Assembly: GCA_018266255.1 (NCBI GenBank) | Contig: JAFEAT010000001.1 | Span: 62,001 to 126,000, forward strand | From: Cyanobacteria bacterium SZAS-4 | GTDB lineage: Bacteria; Cyanobacteriota; Vampirovibrionia; Obscuribacterales; Obscuribacteraceae | Direction: 5' to 3' | DNA: 64,000 nucleotides | Shown: positions 25,709 to 34,617 of the stretch, in pieces | How the letters are laid out: every line of letters starts with the position of its first letter | How positions within the stretch are numbered: the first letter of the stretch is position 1 | Made by a program: the position numbers and the translations under genes | Notes under the pieces: generated by a model | Told to the model about the DNA's origin: nothing | What the model saw: only the letters and a program-made list of their open reading frames with translations | The model's database searches: none

Positions 25709-27643
25709 ATGTCTGAAGGCGAAGTCGAAAAACCTCAGCAAAAGCATGCGCCAGACAGAAAGGTCGAGGCAGGCACTGACGCCAGCTCAGTTGAAACACG
25801 CACACGACTCAGCTTAGAAGCCGGTCTCGCCGATCCGAAGAAAACTGCTGTCGGTGCTGCAGATCAGGGTCAGAGCGGCAGCGACACTCTACAAGCGGCA
25901 AGACGAGACGCTACCCCGCAAGTGCTCGAATTCGGAAAGATACCAGGATATGATGCAGGCATTGATGGTGCCGACCGAATCAAATTAGCTGCCGACCGAA
26001 AATTGCCACCCGGGTCTACCGAGCTAGCGCACGGAGACCGCTCGAGAATTGTTAAGGACCAGACCGGTGCCATCAGCGATCAAGGCGACGTAAACGGAAC
26101 GCACTACGATATCACCGCCAGCAAAGACAAAGATTCAATCGTCTGGAAAGACAAAGATGGAAAAGAACACCGCTTCGAACGCAAGAAAGGCGAGAACTCA
26201 AACGAGTACGTTGACGGCGACGGTACCAAGCTAGTTCAGCACGGCGACCACAATACCGTTACCTTCAAGGAAGGCTTCCAGGTAGACATTGATGCGCGCA
26301 CGGGTCACACAATAATCAAGCGCGACGAAAGAGAAGTCGCAACATACAATGGAATAGACACGGTTAAGCGCCAGCTAGACGACAACAATGTTGCCTTCCA
26401 AGTACGTGGAGATGTCTCGGCAACCGTCGACCAAATCAAGGATTATCAAAAGCGCACCGGCAATCCTCAGAACGGCAATATGCTGATCAAGAACGAAAAA
26501 GGTGACACCGTTGTTCTTCAACAAGACGGCACTGAAATCTATCGAAAAGCCGATTCCACCACAGTCACGATAAAGAAAGGCGATACAACCGTCGAATACA
26601 CTCCTGGGCAATCTCCGAAAGTGATCAGCGGACAAGACCACGTCCAACAATTGAATGGTGGCATTCAGATTGATGGCAAAGAGATGCTGAATGCAGACGG
26701 CACAGTTGCCATAAGTGGAATGAAAGATGGACGTTTGGATTCACGCCACGGTCGCATTTATGGTGTCACCGACAAGGGCGGGCAAATTGACTTGGGAACA
26801 GGGCGCGCAATTGCTGATACATTGACGACGACGAATACCGATACAGGAGTCGAAGCCACTACCAGCAATGGCACTGTGATCATGAAGACCGGCACCGACG
26901 GCAAGACAATCCAGTCGGGACCGGTAACAACCAATGTCGATGCTGACCATCCGACCACAACCATACATGGCAGTGATGGCTCGACCATAAACATCAACAA
27001 TGCTGACGGTTCATCCAATATGACAGACAGCAACGGCACCCAGATCGGGAGCATCAACGCCGACGGCGATATTTGCACATGGGATGGCACCTTCCTCGGT
27101 GCCGATGGAAATATCTTCAACACCGACATGGACTTCAGTGGCTGGACTGGTTACGCTGCAGACGGTCCGGATGGATTCACCGCCACAGGTTCAGCGGAGA
27201 TAGCGCGTGAAGAACGTGAAGCGCGCGAAGAAGCGAGACAGGCATCTGCCGCAGTGGTGTCGAACTGCACGAGCGCAGTAAGCATGGCTAACTCGGTTTG
27301 TGCTGACGCAACATCGCTGGCGAATAACTTGAGCGCCACTGTCGGAACCCTCGGGCAAATTGATGCAGGCATCGGCACACTTGCATCGTTCGCCGCTCAG
27401 GCTGAAGCTCTATTACCATTCAACCCGGCTCTCGCCGACCAGATTGCACAACTAAATCAAGCATGGTCGAGATTGGACGGCATTCGAAGCCGTGTGCAGA
27501 ATGAAGTTGCGGTTAAAGAGATACTGAATCGCAATTATGGAGTTACAACCAATAGCACAGTCGCAAGCGCGATTCAGCTTGGAGGATCACCTCAGGCTGT
27601 CGAAGCAGCGGCACAATTTTACCAACTGCCACAAACCGCGTAA
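25709..27643 (+). CDS. Large hydrophilic repetitive protein
   Basis: 644 residues, rich in Asp, Gly, Thr and Lys, with no signal peptide. Residues 1-100 are Lys/Glu/Gln-rich and disordered. About 100-500 consist of beta-type segments with many DG, NADG and TG turns (YDITASKDKD, GTKLVQHGDHNTVTFKEGF, TINNADGSSNM-like), similar in style to the proteins at 5729 and 49813. A charged helix (EIAREEREAREEARQASAA) leads to a roughly 130-residue Ala/Ser/Asn-rich helical C-terminus. It may be a surface or matrix protein exported by a non-classical route. I do not recognise a domain. Confidence 0.65.
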   Translation: MSEGEVEKPQQKHAPDRKVEAGTDASSVETRTRLSLEAGLADPKKTAVGAADQGQSGSDTLQAARRDATPQVLEFGKIPGYDAGIDGADRIKLAADRKLPPGSTELAHGDRSRIVKDQTGAISDQGDVNGTHYDITASKDKDSIVWKDKDGKEHRFERKKGENSNEYVDGDGTKLVQHGDHNTVTFKEGFQVDIDARTGHTIIKRDEREVATYNGIDTVKRQLDDNNVAFQVRGDVSATVDQIKDYQKRTGNPQNGNMLIKNEKGDTVVLQQDGTEIYRKADSTTVTIKKGDTTVEYTPGQSPKVISGQDHVQQLNGGIQIDGKEMLNADGTVAISGMKDGRLDSRHGRIYGVTDKGGQIDLGTGRAIADTLTTTNTDTGVEATTSNGTVIMKTGTDGKTIQSGPVTTNVDADHPTTTIHGSDGSTININNADGSSNMTDSNGTQIGSINADGDICTWDGTFLGADGNIFNTDMDFSGWTGYAADGPDGFTATGSAEIAREEREAREEARQASAAVVSNCTSAVSMANSVCADATSLANNLSATVGTLGQIDAGIGTLASFAAQAEALLPFNPALADQIAQLNQAWSRLDGIRSRVQNEVAVKEILNRNYGVTTNSTVASAIQLGGSPQAVEAAAQFYQLPQTA

Positions 27644-27679
27644 TGACACCGCAAGTGGTGCAAACGGTCTGTTCCAGAA

Positions 27680-27695
27680 ATTGAATTCGTTCATT
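27680..27695. promoter_or_regulatory. TGAA-N4-TTCA element downstream of TetR gene
   Basis: ATTGAATTCGTTCATT: the core TGAA-TTCG-TTCA with the same 4-bp spacing and TT tail as the elements at 28432 and 28635. It lies about 50 bp downstream of the TetR stop, in the spacer between convergent genes. Confidence 0.4.
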
Positions 27696-27745
27696 TTAGA
27701 CAGCCACGACTGTGATCTAGGCTGACTAAAAACGTTCGCTGCTGG

Positions 27746-28345
27746 CTACTTTTTCGACTGAAGCAATCGGTCCGCAGCCAAAGTCAGGTCATCGAAAAGT
27801 GCGTGTTGCAGCACTAGCACTGCGCTTTCCTTAGTCTCATGCACTTTGTGATTGTGACAATGCCCTTTTACAACCCACTTGATCGTCAACAAGACGAACT
27901 CGGCGAGCGTGGATGGGTCTTTGTATTGGCGAATCAGCCCTCGTGACATCAAATTCGTCAAAACCACAGTCAGCTCGTTTACGAACGTCATGCGAGTTTG
28001 GGTGTGATCGTTATTAGGAGCGGTTTGCTCTGGAAGTGAAAGAACGTCTCGTTCTTGCTCCGCCACTTGCATCGCCCAGTCTAAAAGCATCTCGACGCCC
28101 TCTGGTCCACGAAAGTCTTGCACGACTTGGCCGAATTGTTCGCTCAGTCGCTGGAAGAAATCCTCACCAATCGCGCTCGCCAAAGCTTCTTTGGATTTGA
28201 AGTACAGGTAGAGTGTGCCAGAGGCAACACCTGCTTCGGCGGCGATGTCAGACATTTTTGCTGCTTCATATCCGTCGCGACAGAATGTCGTTCGGGCTGC
28301 GGTTAAGATTGCCGCTCTCTTGGTTTCATTTAGTGTGCGAACCAT
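27746..28345 (-). CDS. TetR family transcriptional repressor
   Basis: 199 residues from the ATG at 28345 (AGGA site); a start 69 nt upstream would add an unlikely leader. Residues 8-55 are the TetR helix-turn-helix: RAAILTAARTTFCRDGYEA, KMSDIAAEAGVASGTLYLYF, then KSKEALASAI. The rest is the helical ligand domain with several Trp and a His-rich patch (VKGHCHNHKVHE) that could bind a metal or ligand. Three operator-like elements (27680, 28432, 28635) surround the gene. The regulated target may be the small membrane protein at 28706 and itself. Confidence 0.93.
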   Translation of the reverse strand: MVRTLNETKRAAILTAARTTFCRDGYEAAKMSDIAAEAGVASGTLYLYFKSKEALASAIGEDFFQRLSEQFGQVVQDFRGPEGVEMLLDWAMQVAEQERDVLSLPEQTAPNNDHTQTRMTFVNELTVVLTNLMSRGLIRQYKDPSTLAEFVLLTIKWVVKGHCHNHKVHETKESAVLVLQHALFDDLTLAADRLLQSKK

Positions 28346-28431
28346 GTGAATCCTGTCATTGGGGCTTTCGATGGCGACCGGGCGCGCAGCAGTTGGTGCG
28401 CGGGCACCCGACAATTATCTCAACTTCAGCG

Positions 28432-28447
28432 AATGAACAAATTCATT
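28432..28447. promoter_or_regulatory. TetR operator candidate
   Basis: AATGAA-CAAA-TTCATT is a perfect 6-bp inverted repeat, 87 bp upstream of the TetR start. It shares its core and spacing with two other sites nearby, which supports autoregulation. Confidence 0.6.
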
Positions 28448-28634
28448 ATAAGGGATATGTTTCCGGTTCGGCAATTTCGATTAAAAAATCAACTTGCTCT
28501 CAGCCATCGCAGTAATCAAGAGATCGCCAACTGCTGGGCTAGTGACTGGAATCGCACAAATATCCCCAAGGAATGGGTGCCCCGGACGACCGATCAGCTC
28601 ACAAAGATTTATGCCCAATGTGCTTGACTCCTAA

Positions 28635-28650
28635 ACTGAATCCGTTCATT
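28635..28650. promoter_or_regulatory. TetR operator candidate upstream of small membrane gene
   Basis: ACTGAATCCGTTCATT differs from a perfect inverted repeat by one base and lies 56 bp before the small membrane protein start, where a repressor could block its promoter. Confidence 0.5.
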
Positions 28651-28705
28651 ATGTACGAGTGCTCTTTATTGGAGAGAGCAATTCGAATTCAGCATTAGGT
28701 GTTCC

Positions 28706-29008
28706 ATGAATTGTGATTTAAAAGACGAGAAGTTCGGCGTGAACAATCTCACTCTCGGTCAAAAAGCGGCCCTAAAACCCGCGCTTACTTTTCTACAAAT
28801 AGGAGCATCATTCTATTTGTCGGAGTTGATCAAACCGATTCTTTTACCGGTATTGATTCTCAGCCTGACAGTTGTATTACTAGTAGTGTTAAGAGCACGC
28901 AAGCAGCCAGAAGTAGCGGGGGCACACAACACACCGCCGCAGATGCTCGTCGCAGTGCAAGCAGAAAGCACCTCGTTCAGTAGAACCAACGAATTTATCA
29001 GAAATTGA
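28706..29008 (+). CDS. Small membrane protein, unknown
   Basis: 100 residues with one or two hydrophobic segments (about 34-62, including LIKPILLPVLILSLTVVLLVVL), a basic end of the helix (RARKQPE) and a polar tail. Composition and an AGGTGTTCC ribosome-like site support it, but it lacks recognised homology. The TetR-type element 56 bp upstream suggests ligand-dependent control. It is followed by the patatin gene after 65 nt. Confidence 0.5.
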   Translation: MNCDLKDEKFGVNNLTLGQKAALKPALTFLQIGASFYLSELIKPILLPVLILSLTVVLLVVLRARKQPEVAGAHNTPPQMLVAVQAESTSFSRTNEFIRN

Positions 29009-29073
29009 AGTGTCCAGAAATTCAATGAGCAGAAATATCAAACTGCTCGGAGATAGCTCTGGGAGGAAACATA

Positions 29074-30270
29074 ATGTGGAATCAAACCAAGCCGTTAATT
29101 GTAATTGTGGCAAGCTTAGTTGGCTTGCTTTCAGGGTCCGCCAGTTTCGCTGAACAAGTTGATGAGAAGCCAATTTCATCAGAAGAATATCTAATCGAGC
29201 AATCTCAACCTTCTCAAATTTCCAGAGCTTTTCAAATCAACCAAAATCGCTTGCTAGCGCAATCGCAAACTGGTGCAAAGACAATTGCGCTCACCAGTCA
29301 ACAGCACCGCCCCCGCGTAGCGTTAGTACTGGGCGGCGGCGGATTGCGCGGAGCCGCACACGTTGGCGTTTTGCGCGTACTAGAGCGAGAGAAAATTCCG
29401 ATAGATATGGTGGTCGGCACTAGTATGGGTGCCATCATCGGCGGGCTTTACTGCTCTGGAGTTCCGACAGAAAAACTTGAAAAAGTACTAGTGCCCGGAT
29501 TCATTTCGAGTTTTTTCGAGTCACCACTTTTGGTACGAGCGCTGAAAATAAATACAGGACTTTTGTTTTTGCAAAAACCTGAAGGAATTTATAACGGAAA
29601 AAATTTGGCACGTTGCATTGAACGCCACATTCCTGAAGAACGGCGAGAAATGAGCAACTTTCAGCCGCAGTTCGGAGCTGTAACCACAGATCTGGTTACC
29701 GGAAAAACCGTCGTTCTCACCAAAGGTGATTTAGCCCGGGCGTTACAAGCGACTGCTGCAGTGCCTTGCTTTCGCGGTCCAGTGAAGATCGAGAATTCCG
29801 TTTTAGTAGATGGTGGTATCACATGCAATTTGCCGGTCGAACAAGCAAGACAACTCGGTGCAGATTTTGTTATAGCTGTTGACGTGGATGAGAAGATCGA
29901 GACAACGACAGCCAAATCGTTTCATCGCAACGTCGGAAAAATTGGTTCACGCGTTCTCTCGATAATGCTTGCCAAAATCGACGAAACGCAAAAGGCACAG
30001 GCGAACTTATCGATTCAACCCGACGTCACCGGCATTTCGCTGCTGTCAAAGAAAGTTGCTGATGGTAATAGAGCGATGTCTGCGGGCGAAACTGCAGCCA
30101 AAGAAGCACTGCCAGAATTGAAACTAAAACTGACGTTGGCAGGAGTCGACTTCGGCAATAAAAACAACGAAGAGGACCTCTCCGAGACCGAACTGGCAAA
30201 TGCCCAGTCGCCCAACGGTGGTCAACTTTTTACCAATACTTCATGGCACTCCTCAGCTCTTCAATATTAG
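29074..30270 (+). CDS. Secreted patatin-like phospholipase
   Basis: 398 residues with a signal peptide (LIVIVASLVGLLSGSASFA). The patatin domain (about 80-265) contains the oxyanion loop LGGGGLRG (86-93), the nucleophile Ser117 in GTSMG and the catalytic Asp246 in VDGGITCNLP, a Ser-Asp dyad that cleaves acyl chains from phospholipids. NQNR-rich leader sequence (27-75) precedes it. It most resembles RssA/YlbK-type patatins that carry LRGAAHVGVLRVLE, but with an export signal, so it may act on envelope lipids. Strong GGAGG ribosome site. Confidence 0.9.
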   Translation: MWNQTKPLIVIVASLVGLLSGSASFAEQVDEKPISSEEYLIEQSQPSQISRAFQINQNRLLAQSQTGAKTIALTSQQHRPRVALVLGGGGLRGAAHVGVLRVLEREKIPIDMVVGTSMGAIIGGLYCSGVPTEKLEKVLVPGFISSFFESPLLVRALKINTGLLFLQKPEGIYNGKNLARCIERHIPEERREMSNFQPQFGAVTTDLVTGKTVVLTKGDLARALQATAAVPCFRGPVKIENSVLVDGGITCNLPVEQARQLGADFVIAVDVDEKIETTTAKSFHRNVGKIGSRVLSIMLAKIDETQKAQANLSIQPDVTGISLLSKKVADGNRAMSAGETAAKEALPELKLKLTLAGVDFGNKNNEEDLSETELANAQSPNGGQLFTNTSWHSSALQY

Positions 30271-30283
30271 AGCGCCCATTAAA

Positions 30284-32428
30284 TCAAGAACCAATCGCGC
30301 TCAGTATTTTGAGAGCTGCTGCTGGCGCAGTTGATTTCGGATCATCCTTGCTCAGTTTTTGATAGTAAGCAGTCAACTCTTGTTTCATTCCAGCTTCGGC
30401 AATTTCGCGTAGCCATCCAAGCGATCCGCGATCGATGGCAGAATGTGCCTGCCAAAACCGCATCGATTGTTCTTTGGCGCCTGCTCTTGCCGCAGCCAGA
30501 GCCAACTGAGCGAGATCAGATGATTTGGAATCAGCATGTGCCGAGGTAGCTCGTTTGTTATAGATACCTTCTGCACTTTTCCAATCGTCTAACTGGATAT
30601 AACAACTAAACAAATCCATCTGCGCCATGTCGAGCAGGTTCCCACTCACGACTTTCTTGTCCAAATCCGATAAATTATCTGGTCTCAGGCCAGCAAGTAT
30701 TTTACTTGCCCCATCTATGGCTCGCTGATACATTTTCGATGCCAGGTCGCACCGATTGCTGCGCCTCATTGCATCGGCAAGCCAAAAAGCTTTACTGGCA
30801 TCTGCATTTTCGGTCAAAGCAGAAGCTCTATTCCAAACCGTTGCAGCATTGCTCGACGAAGCCAACTTTATGATTTCAACAATTACTTCGCAATCACTGA
30901 GAGTCCATGCCTTCTTGCGCTTTAAGTGCTCCCAAACTTTATTGTCATCGCGAAGCAAATTGTCCAGATTTTCTCTTTTATCGCAGGCACGAATCTCGGA
31001 CAGCACGCTAGTCATGTAATATGTGCCTGGCACGGCAAGCTTGTACTCACGCTCTAACAACTGAGAGACATCATGCTCCGAACCTCCCAGAAGTAGGTAT
31101 TCGCGCCGATAACTATTTATCATACCGGCCCGTTTATACTCGCCAGTCTCGGTATCGATAGAACAAAGAGCGAAAGCTCTCTCGTATGCTGCCACCATAT
31201 CTGGTTTATTTTTACGACCGTAGTAATAGCTCGCTCTGCCTATCCAGTAATCGCATGACTGTTTGTTCTCCGGTTCAGCCGCGCGAATTCTTGCTTCGAT
31301 AGGATGCACATCAGACTGTGCCTGGATTGCTCCAGCCACGCTACTCAAACTCAAACCTGGTAGACCACCGGGTTTAGTGTTTGACAGTTCGACCATAAGC
31401 TTTTGAGCTTTGGCAATTTGCTTCGACTTCATGTAACTTTCCACAAGATTATTTTTCGTGGATTGGCGCAACCATGTTCCCCACTCATTGTCACGGGGCA
31501 AATAAGCAAGTGCCCAATGGCTTTTCACATAGGCAGAAAACTCTTTTTTGTCTATCAGTGTGAAAGGCAACGATAGAGATCGTTCATAAAGCGCTGCTGC
31601 GGATTTTGGCGAATTCGTCTGCAATTCCAAACCAAGCAGAAAACATTCATAGGCAAACTTTGGCCTGAGAATATTTGCCAGTTCATCAAGATTAGGACGG
31701 TCTTTGTAAACGGCGTTCGCCATATGAACGAACCGCATGGCTTTAATGAAGTTGGAAGGATCAAGTTTCACTTGCGTCAACATTTGATCGAACAAAGGTT
31801 GAGCCGCAAGGTTATCGGACTTCCAACGAATTCTTTGCTCCAACCAATAGTCTTCGTTTGGACTAGCCTTGGCCAGCGATATCAGCCAATCATCTGTTTT
31901 TGCGTTGCCTGTAGTCTGTGCCAGATATTTCACGAGCTGAGGTCCATAGGCGGGTGTCGATTCTGGAAATTTTTCGACCAATGCGGTCGCCGCAGAAAAT
32001 TCCTTCTTTCCGATCAAAAAATCAGCGGCAGATTCAAGCAAACGACCACGCGCTGGATCTGCTGCTGCAATTTTAGCGCGATTGCCATCATTGAACTTTC
32101 GCACAGCATTCGTTGCATCAGCAGAATATCCCAGCCGAATCAAAACGTCTAACAAAATCAACTCATCTTGGAGACCATTGCGAGCGGCAGCTTGATTGAG
32201 TTTAAGTACCAGCGCTTTCTTATCTTGGGCCGCAGAAAGTAAGTTCGCGGCTTTGTTTTCGATTTGATACCACTCCATTTCCCTTCCCCATCCGACTTGC
32301 TGCGCGGCTCTTTCAATTGCGAGCGTGCTTTGCCCAGAGACCATGGCGCAAAAAACCAATGCAACTGATACGCTGACAGTACGCGACTTAGAATCCCGTG
32401 CCCACAAGGAAGAGAAGGAACTATGCAT
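30284..32428 (-). CDS. Secreted TPR/helical-repeat protein
   Basis: 714 residues from the ATG at 32428 (GGAG about 9 nt before); a start 54 nt further upstream is possible. A signal peptide (VSVSVALVFCAMVSGQSTLA) is followed by all-helical sequence with TPR-like units, e.g. LAKASPNEDYWLEQRIRWKS and ALYERSLSLPFT, and near the C-terminus SKMYQRAIDGASKIL and DWKSAEGIYNKRA. Proteins of this kind act as periplasmic or outer-membrane scaffolds; no enzyme motif is seen. It converges with the patatin gene after 13 nt. Confidence 0.75.
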   Translation of the reverse strand: MHSSFSSLWARDSKSRTVSVSVALVFCAMVSGQSTLAIERAAQQVGWGREMEWYQIENKAANLLSAAQDKKALVLKLNQAAARNGLQDELILLDVLIRLGYSADATNAVRKFNDGNRAKIAAADPARGRLLESAADFLIGKKEFSAATALVEKFPESTPAYGPQLVKYLAQTTGNAKTDDWLISLAKASPNEDYWLEQRIRWKSDNLAAQPLFDQMLTQVKLDPSNFIKAMRFVHMANAVYKDRPNLDELANILRPKFAYECFLLGLELQTNSPKSAAALYERSLSLPFTLIDKKEFSAYVKSHWALAYLPRDNEWGTWLRQSTKNNLVESYMKSKQIAKAQKLMVELSNTKPGGLPGLSLSSVAGAIQAQSDVHPIEARIRAAEPENKQSCDYWIGRASYYYGRKNKPDMVAAYERAFALCSIDTETGEYKRAGMINSYRREYLLLGGSEHDVSQLLEREYKLAVPGTYYMTSVLSEIRACDKRENLDNLLRDDNKVWEHLKRKKAWTLSDCEVIVEIIKLASSSNAATVWNRASALTENADASKAFWLADAMRRSNRCDLASKMYQRAIDGASKILAGLRPDNLSDLDKKVVSGNLLDMAQMDLFSCYIQLDDWKSAEGIYNKRATSAHADSKSSDLAQLALAAARAGAKEQSMRFWQAHSAIDRGSLGWLREIAEAGMKQELTAYYQKLSKDDPKSTAPAAALKILSAIGS

Positions 32429-32566
32429 GGTTAGAGACTCCACTTGCGCAATCCTGACGCTATTGTGAAACCAATTGTTCAATAGTTGTAGCGGAAAAAC
32501 CCCAGGATCACCTTAGGTCCCGGCATAACCGACAAAGTTCGTGAACCGCACTAGGTCCGTTTGCTT

Positions 32567-33322
32567 TTAGAGATAACAAGTCGGAACTACTTCCCACTCG
32601 TACAACTTTGCGAAGTCGGAGAATTTTCGAAATGGGCGTTTCGGAATTCTCTTCCAACTCACGCGCTTCGCTAAATTGCTCTCAATAGTTTTCCTTGCAA
32701 TTCGAACTTTTCCAGTCAGAAAGTTATAGCTGTAGTTCGATTCTTCGCCTGTGTTGCGCTGAACTTCGTCGTGCTCAGCGCCGATGAGCACAAAGGATCC
32801 GTTTCCGCGTCGGAACTTATATACAGTACTCGATGCAGACCAGCTGCCAGCGTTGTAAAAGCTCTGCACAAAAATTTCCAATACATTGTTTTTGATGGCA
32901 ATCTTTTCAAACGGTTCATCCATCGTTGGAGAATCCGCGCCGGCAACAATATTTTTGGTTTGATCGGCCAGTCGATACCCAGCTCCATCGGAATTCTTCA
33001 AAAGAACAAGTAGCAAGCGAGGATTCGTGTCGTAGTCGTTTGTACCTAAGCCAATATTTTTTTGCTTGAACTTGGCGATATTGCCACGGATAACCAGGGC
33101 TTGGTCACTGATTTTGTCACCGTTAAGATCGCCAGAAGCATTACCTAAAATCGTCCAGCCTTTGGGAACGAAGTCAGTAACGTGTTGAGCCTCTCTACGG
33201 ATAGTTGGGTAATCTTTGGCAGTTGGATATGTAAATGATTGCTCGTCGGCTAAGCAATAGCTCGATAAGGAAAGCGCGATGAGCGAGAGGAGTGAGCAAG
33301 CGATGAGCAACTGATTTTTCAT
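32567..33322 (-). CDS. Secreted protein with FG-GAP-like segment
   Basis: 251 residues with a signal peptide (LLIACSLLSLIALSLSSYCLA). The region GNASGDLNGDKISDQALVIRG (read at about 60-80) is a calcium-type DxNxDxxxD loop of FG-GAP/VCBS-like repeats. The following sequence has beta-rich character and ends with basic segments. Similar stand-alone lipid-free secreted proteins are found in many Bacteroidetes and Obscuribacter-like bacteria. Function is unknown. Confidence 0.65.
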   Translation of the reverse strand: MKNQLLIACSLLSLIALSLSSYCLADEQSFTYPTAKDYPTIRREAQHVTDFVPKGWTILGNASGDLNGDKISDQALVIRGNIAKFKQKNIGLGTNDYDTNPRLLLVLLKNSDGAGYRLADQTKNIVAGADSPTMDEPFEKIAIKNNVLEIFVQSFYNAGSWSASSTVYKFRRGNGSFVLIGAEHDEVQRNTGEESNYSYNFLTGKVRIARKTIESNLAKRVSWKRIPKRPFRKFSDFAKLYEWEVVPTCYL

Positions 33323-33376
33323 AATGATAAACTAGCATAAAATACAGGTTGAGCGAAACACGAGTGGAAGCGCCTC

Positions 33377-33730
33377 ATGCTGGACGAGACGAACATACAT
33401 CTCGCAATTGATGTCAACGATGACACAGGTTTTGAACCGGAGAAAATGGTTCGATGCAGTAGTTGCGAGCACGAATTGACAAAACCATCGTTAGCTATTC
33501 AACCGCATGAACACACATTTCGAAACCCTGTCGGAATGACCTTCCACGTCGCCCTGTACAGCGACGCCCCCGGCGCAATAAGCGTTGGAGAGCCGACGAT
33601 GCTGGCAACGTGGTTTCCCAATTACGCATGGTCATTGGCTATTTGCGCGCAGTGCAAAACTCATCTTGGCTGGTGGTTTCATGGAGCGGATAAATTTGCC
33701 GGACTGATCACCAACAGAATAACCACATGA
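33377..33730 (+). CDS. CULT-domain (bacterial cereblon-like) protein
   Basis: 117 residues consisting of one CULT domain, the ligand-binding fold of human cereblon that binds thalidomide-type and uridine-like ligands. Two Cys pairs (C27-x-x-C30 and C90-x-x-C93) would hold a structural zinc. The aromatic cage is visible as W79 and W85 in WFPNYAW, then W99, W100 and F101 in HLGWWF. The length equals the single-domain bacterial cereblon isoforms. There is no signal peptide. Bacterial CULT proteins have no established role. The next gene is a queuosine-precursor transporter 54 nt downstream. GTGGAAG-type ribosome site. Confidence 0.85.
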   Translation: MLDETNIHLAIDVNDDTGFEPEKMVRCSSCEHELTKPSLAIQPHEHTFRNPVGMTFHVALYSDAPGAISVGEPTMLATWFPNYAWSLAICAQCKTHLGWWFHGADKFAGLITNRITT

Positions 33731-33784
33731 AGTTCTCAGTCATTTCTACAGTATACTCGTTGGAACCTCACATGTCTTTTGGCA

Positions 33785-34453
33785 ATGAAACACTACAAGT
33801 TAGTCGGACCAATCACAGTTTTATACGTGACACTACAGCTGGTGTCCGACGTAACAGCAGGAAAGCTGATTCCATTTTTCTTTTTTCCTGTGTCTGTGAC
33901 AGCAATTTATTTTCCGCTGACTTACATTTTTGCCGACGTACTCACCGAGGTCTACGGCTACGCAGTTGGGCGACGAGTGCTGTGGACAGTTTTGCTATGT
34001 TCGGCTCTGGCGGCGGCTCTCTATCAGCTAGCAGCATGGTTACCACCGGCTGCAGGGTTCACCGGTAACGCCGCCTATGTTCAAATTTTGAGTCAAGTGC
34101 CGCGCATTGTAGTCGGCAGTTGGGTAGCTGTTTTCGCGGGTGAAATTCTCAACGACTACATTCTGGCCAAAATGAAGGTGTGGACGGGTGGTGCGCATTT
34201 GTGGTCGCGATTATTGGGATCGACTATCGCTGGACAGCTGATGAACACTGTTTTGTTTTATACGATTGGACTGTACGGAGTTATTCCAACCAAGTTGTTA
34301 ATCGAGTCCATCATTTCAGGTTGGCTGATTAAGTGTGCGGTTGAAACGGCATTGATACCTCTAACGTATGTGGTAATTAACAAAGTGAAGCAGATTGAGA
34401 ATGAAGATTTCTTCGATAACAGCACAAACTTCAATCCGTTTTCACTGCACTAA
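33785..34453 (+). CDS. yhhQ: Queuosine precursor transporter, YhhQ/QPTR family
   Basis: 222 residues with about six hydrophobic segments. Typical motifs are VLYVTLQLVSDVTAGKLI, TYIFADVLTEVYGYAVGRR (the conserved F-x-x-D-x-x-x-E-x-Y-G) and GELLNDY-like AGEILNDYILAK, followed by RLLGSTIAG. The family imports preQ0/preQ1 or related bases for queuosine tRNA modification. A TTG is in frame 6 nt upstream, but the ATG at 33785 is favoured. I searched the short upstream region for a preQ1 riboswitch and saw none. The hairpin at 34473-34497 may end the transcript. Confidence 0.92.
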   Translation: MKHYKLVGPITVLYVTLQLVSDVTAGKLIPFFFFPVSVTAIYFPLTYIFADVLTEVYGYAVGRRVLWTVLLCSALAAALYQLAAWLPPAAGFTGNAAYVQILSQVPRIVVGSWVAVFAGEILNDYILAKMKVWTGGAHLWSRLLGSTIAGQLMNTVLFYTIGLYGVIPTKLLIESIISGWLIKCAVETALIPLTYVVINKVKQIENEDFFDNSTNFNPFSLH

Positions 34454-34472
34454 TCGCGCCAGCATCTCTTTC

Positions 34473-34497
34473 GCAACAATGTACAAACTATTGTTGC
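34473..34497 (+). terminator. Hairpin after queuosine transporter gene
   Basis: GCAACAAT-GTACAAACT-ATTGTTGC is an 8-bp perfect stem, 19 bp past the stop. The T tract after it is short (CCTTAAG), so terminator activity is likely but unproven. Confidence 0.5.
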
Positions 34498-34617
34498 CTT
34501 AAGTAAAGAATCGCTGCCTGATTCAATTTTGCCAGCTAAAATTTCCGCAGTTGTTCGAGCGCACCTACAAGCCAATTTGCCTGGACAACAAAGGAATTTA
34601 GTCATCGGTAGACACAT

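Larger units (their letters stand above)
28346..28705. other. Spacer between TetR and small membrane gene
   Basis: 360 bp with the two dyads at 28432 and 28635. A short open frame exists in the middle (plus strand) but its composition and lack of a ribosome site make it unlikely to be a gene. Confidence 0.4.

Noticed and set aside
28346..28627. Small plus-strand gene between TetR and the membrane protein
   Set aside because: No ribosome site, shadow-like composition, and it would cover both operator-like dyads.
33731..33784. preQ1 riboswitch before the queuosine transporter
   Set aside because: The spacer is too short and lacks the C-rich loop and A-rich tail of known preQ1 classes.
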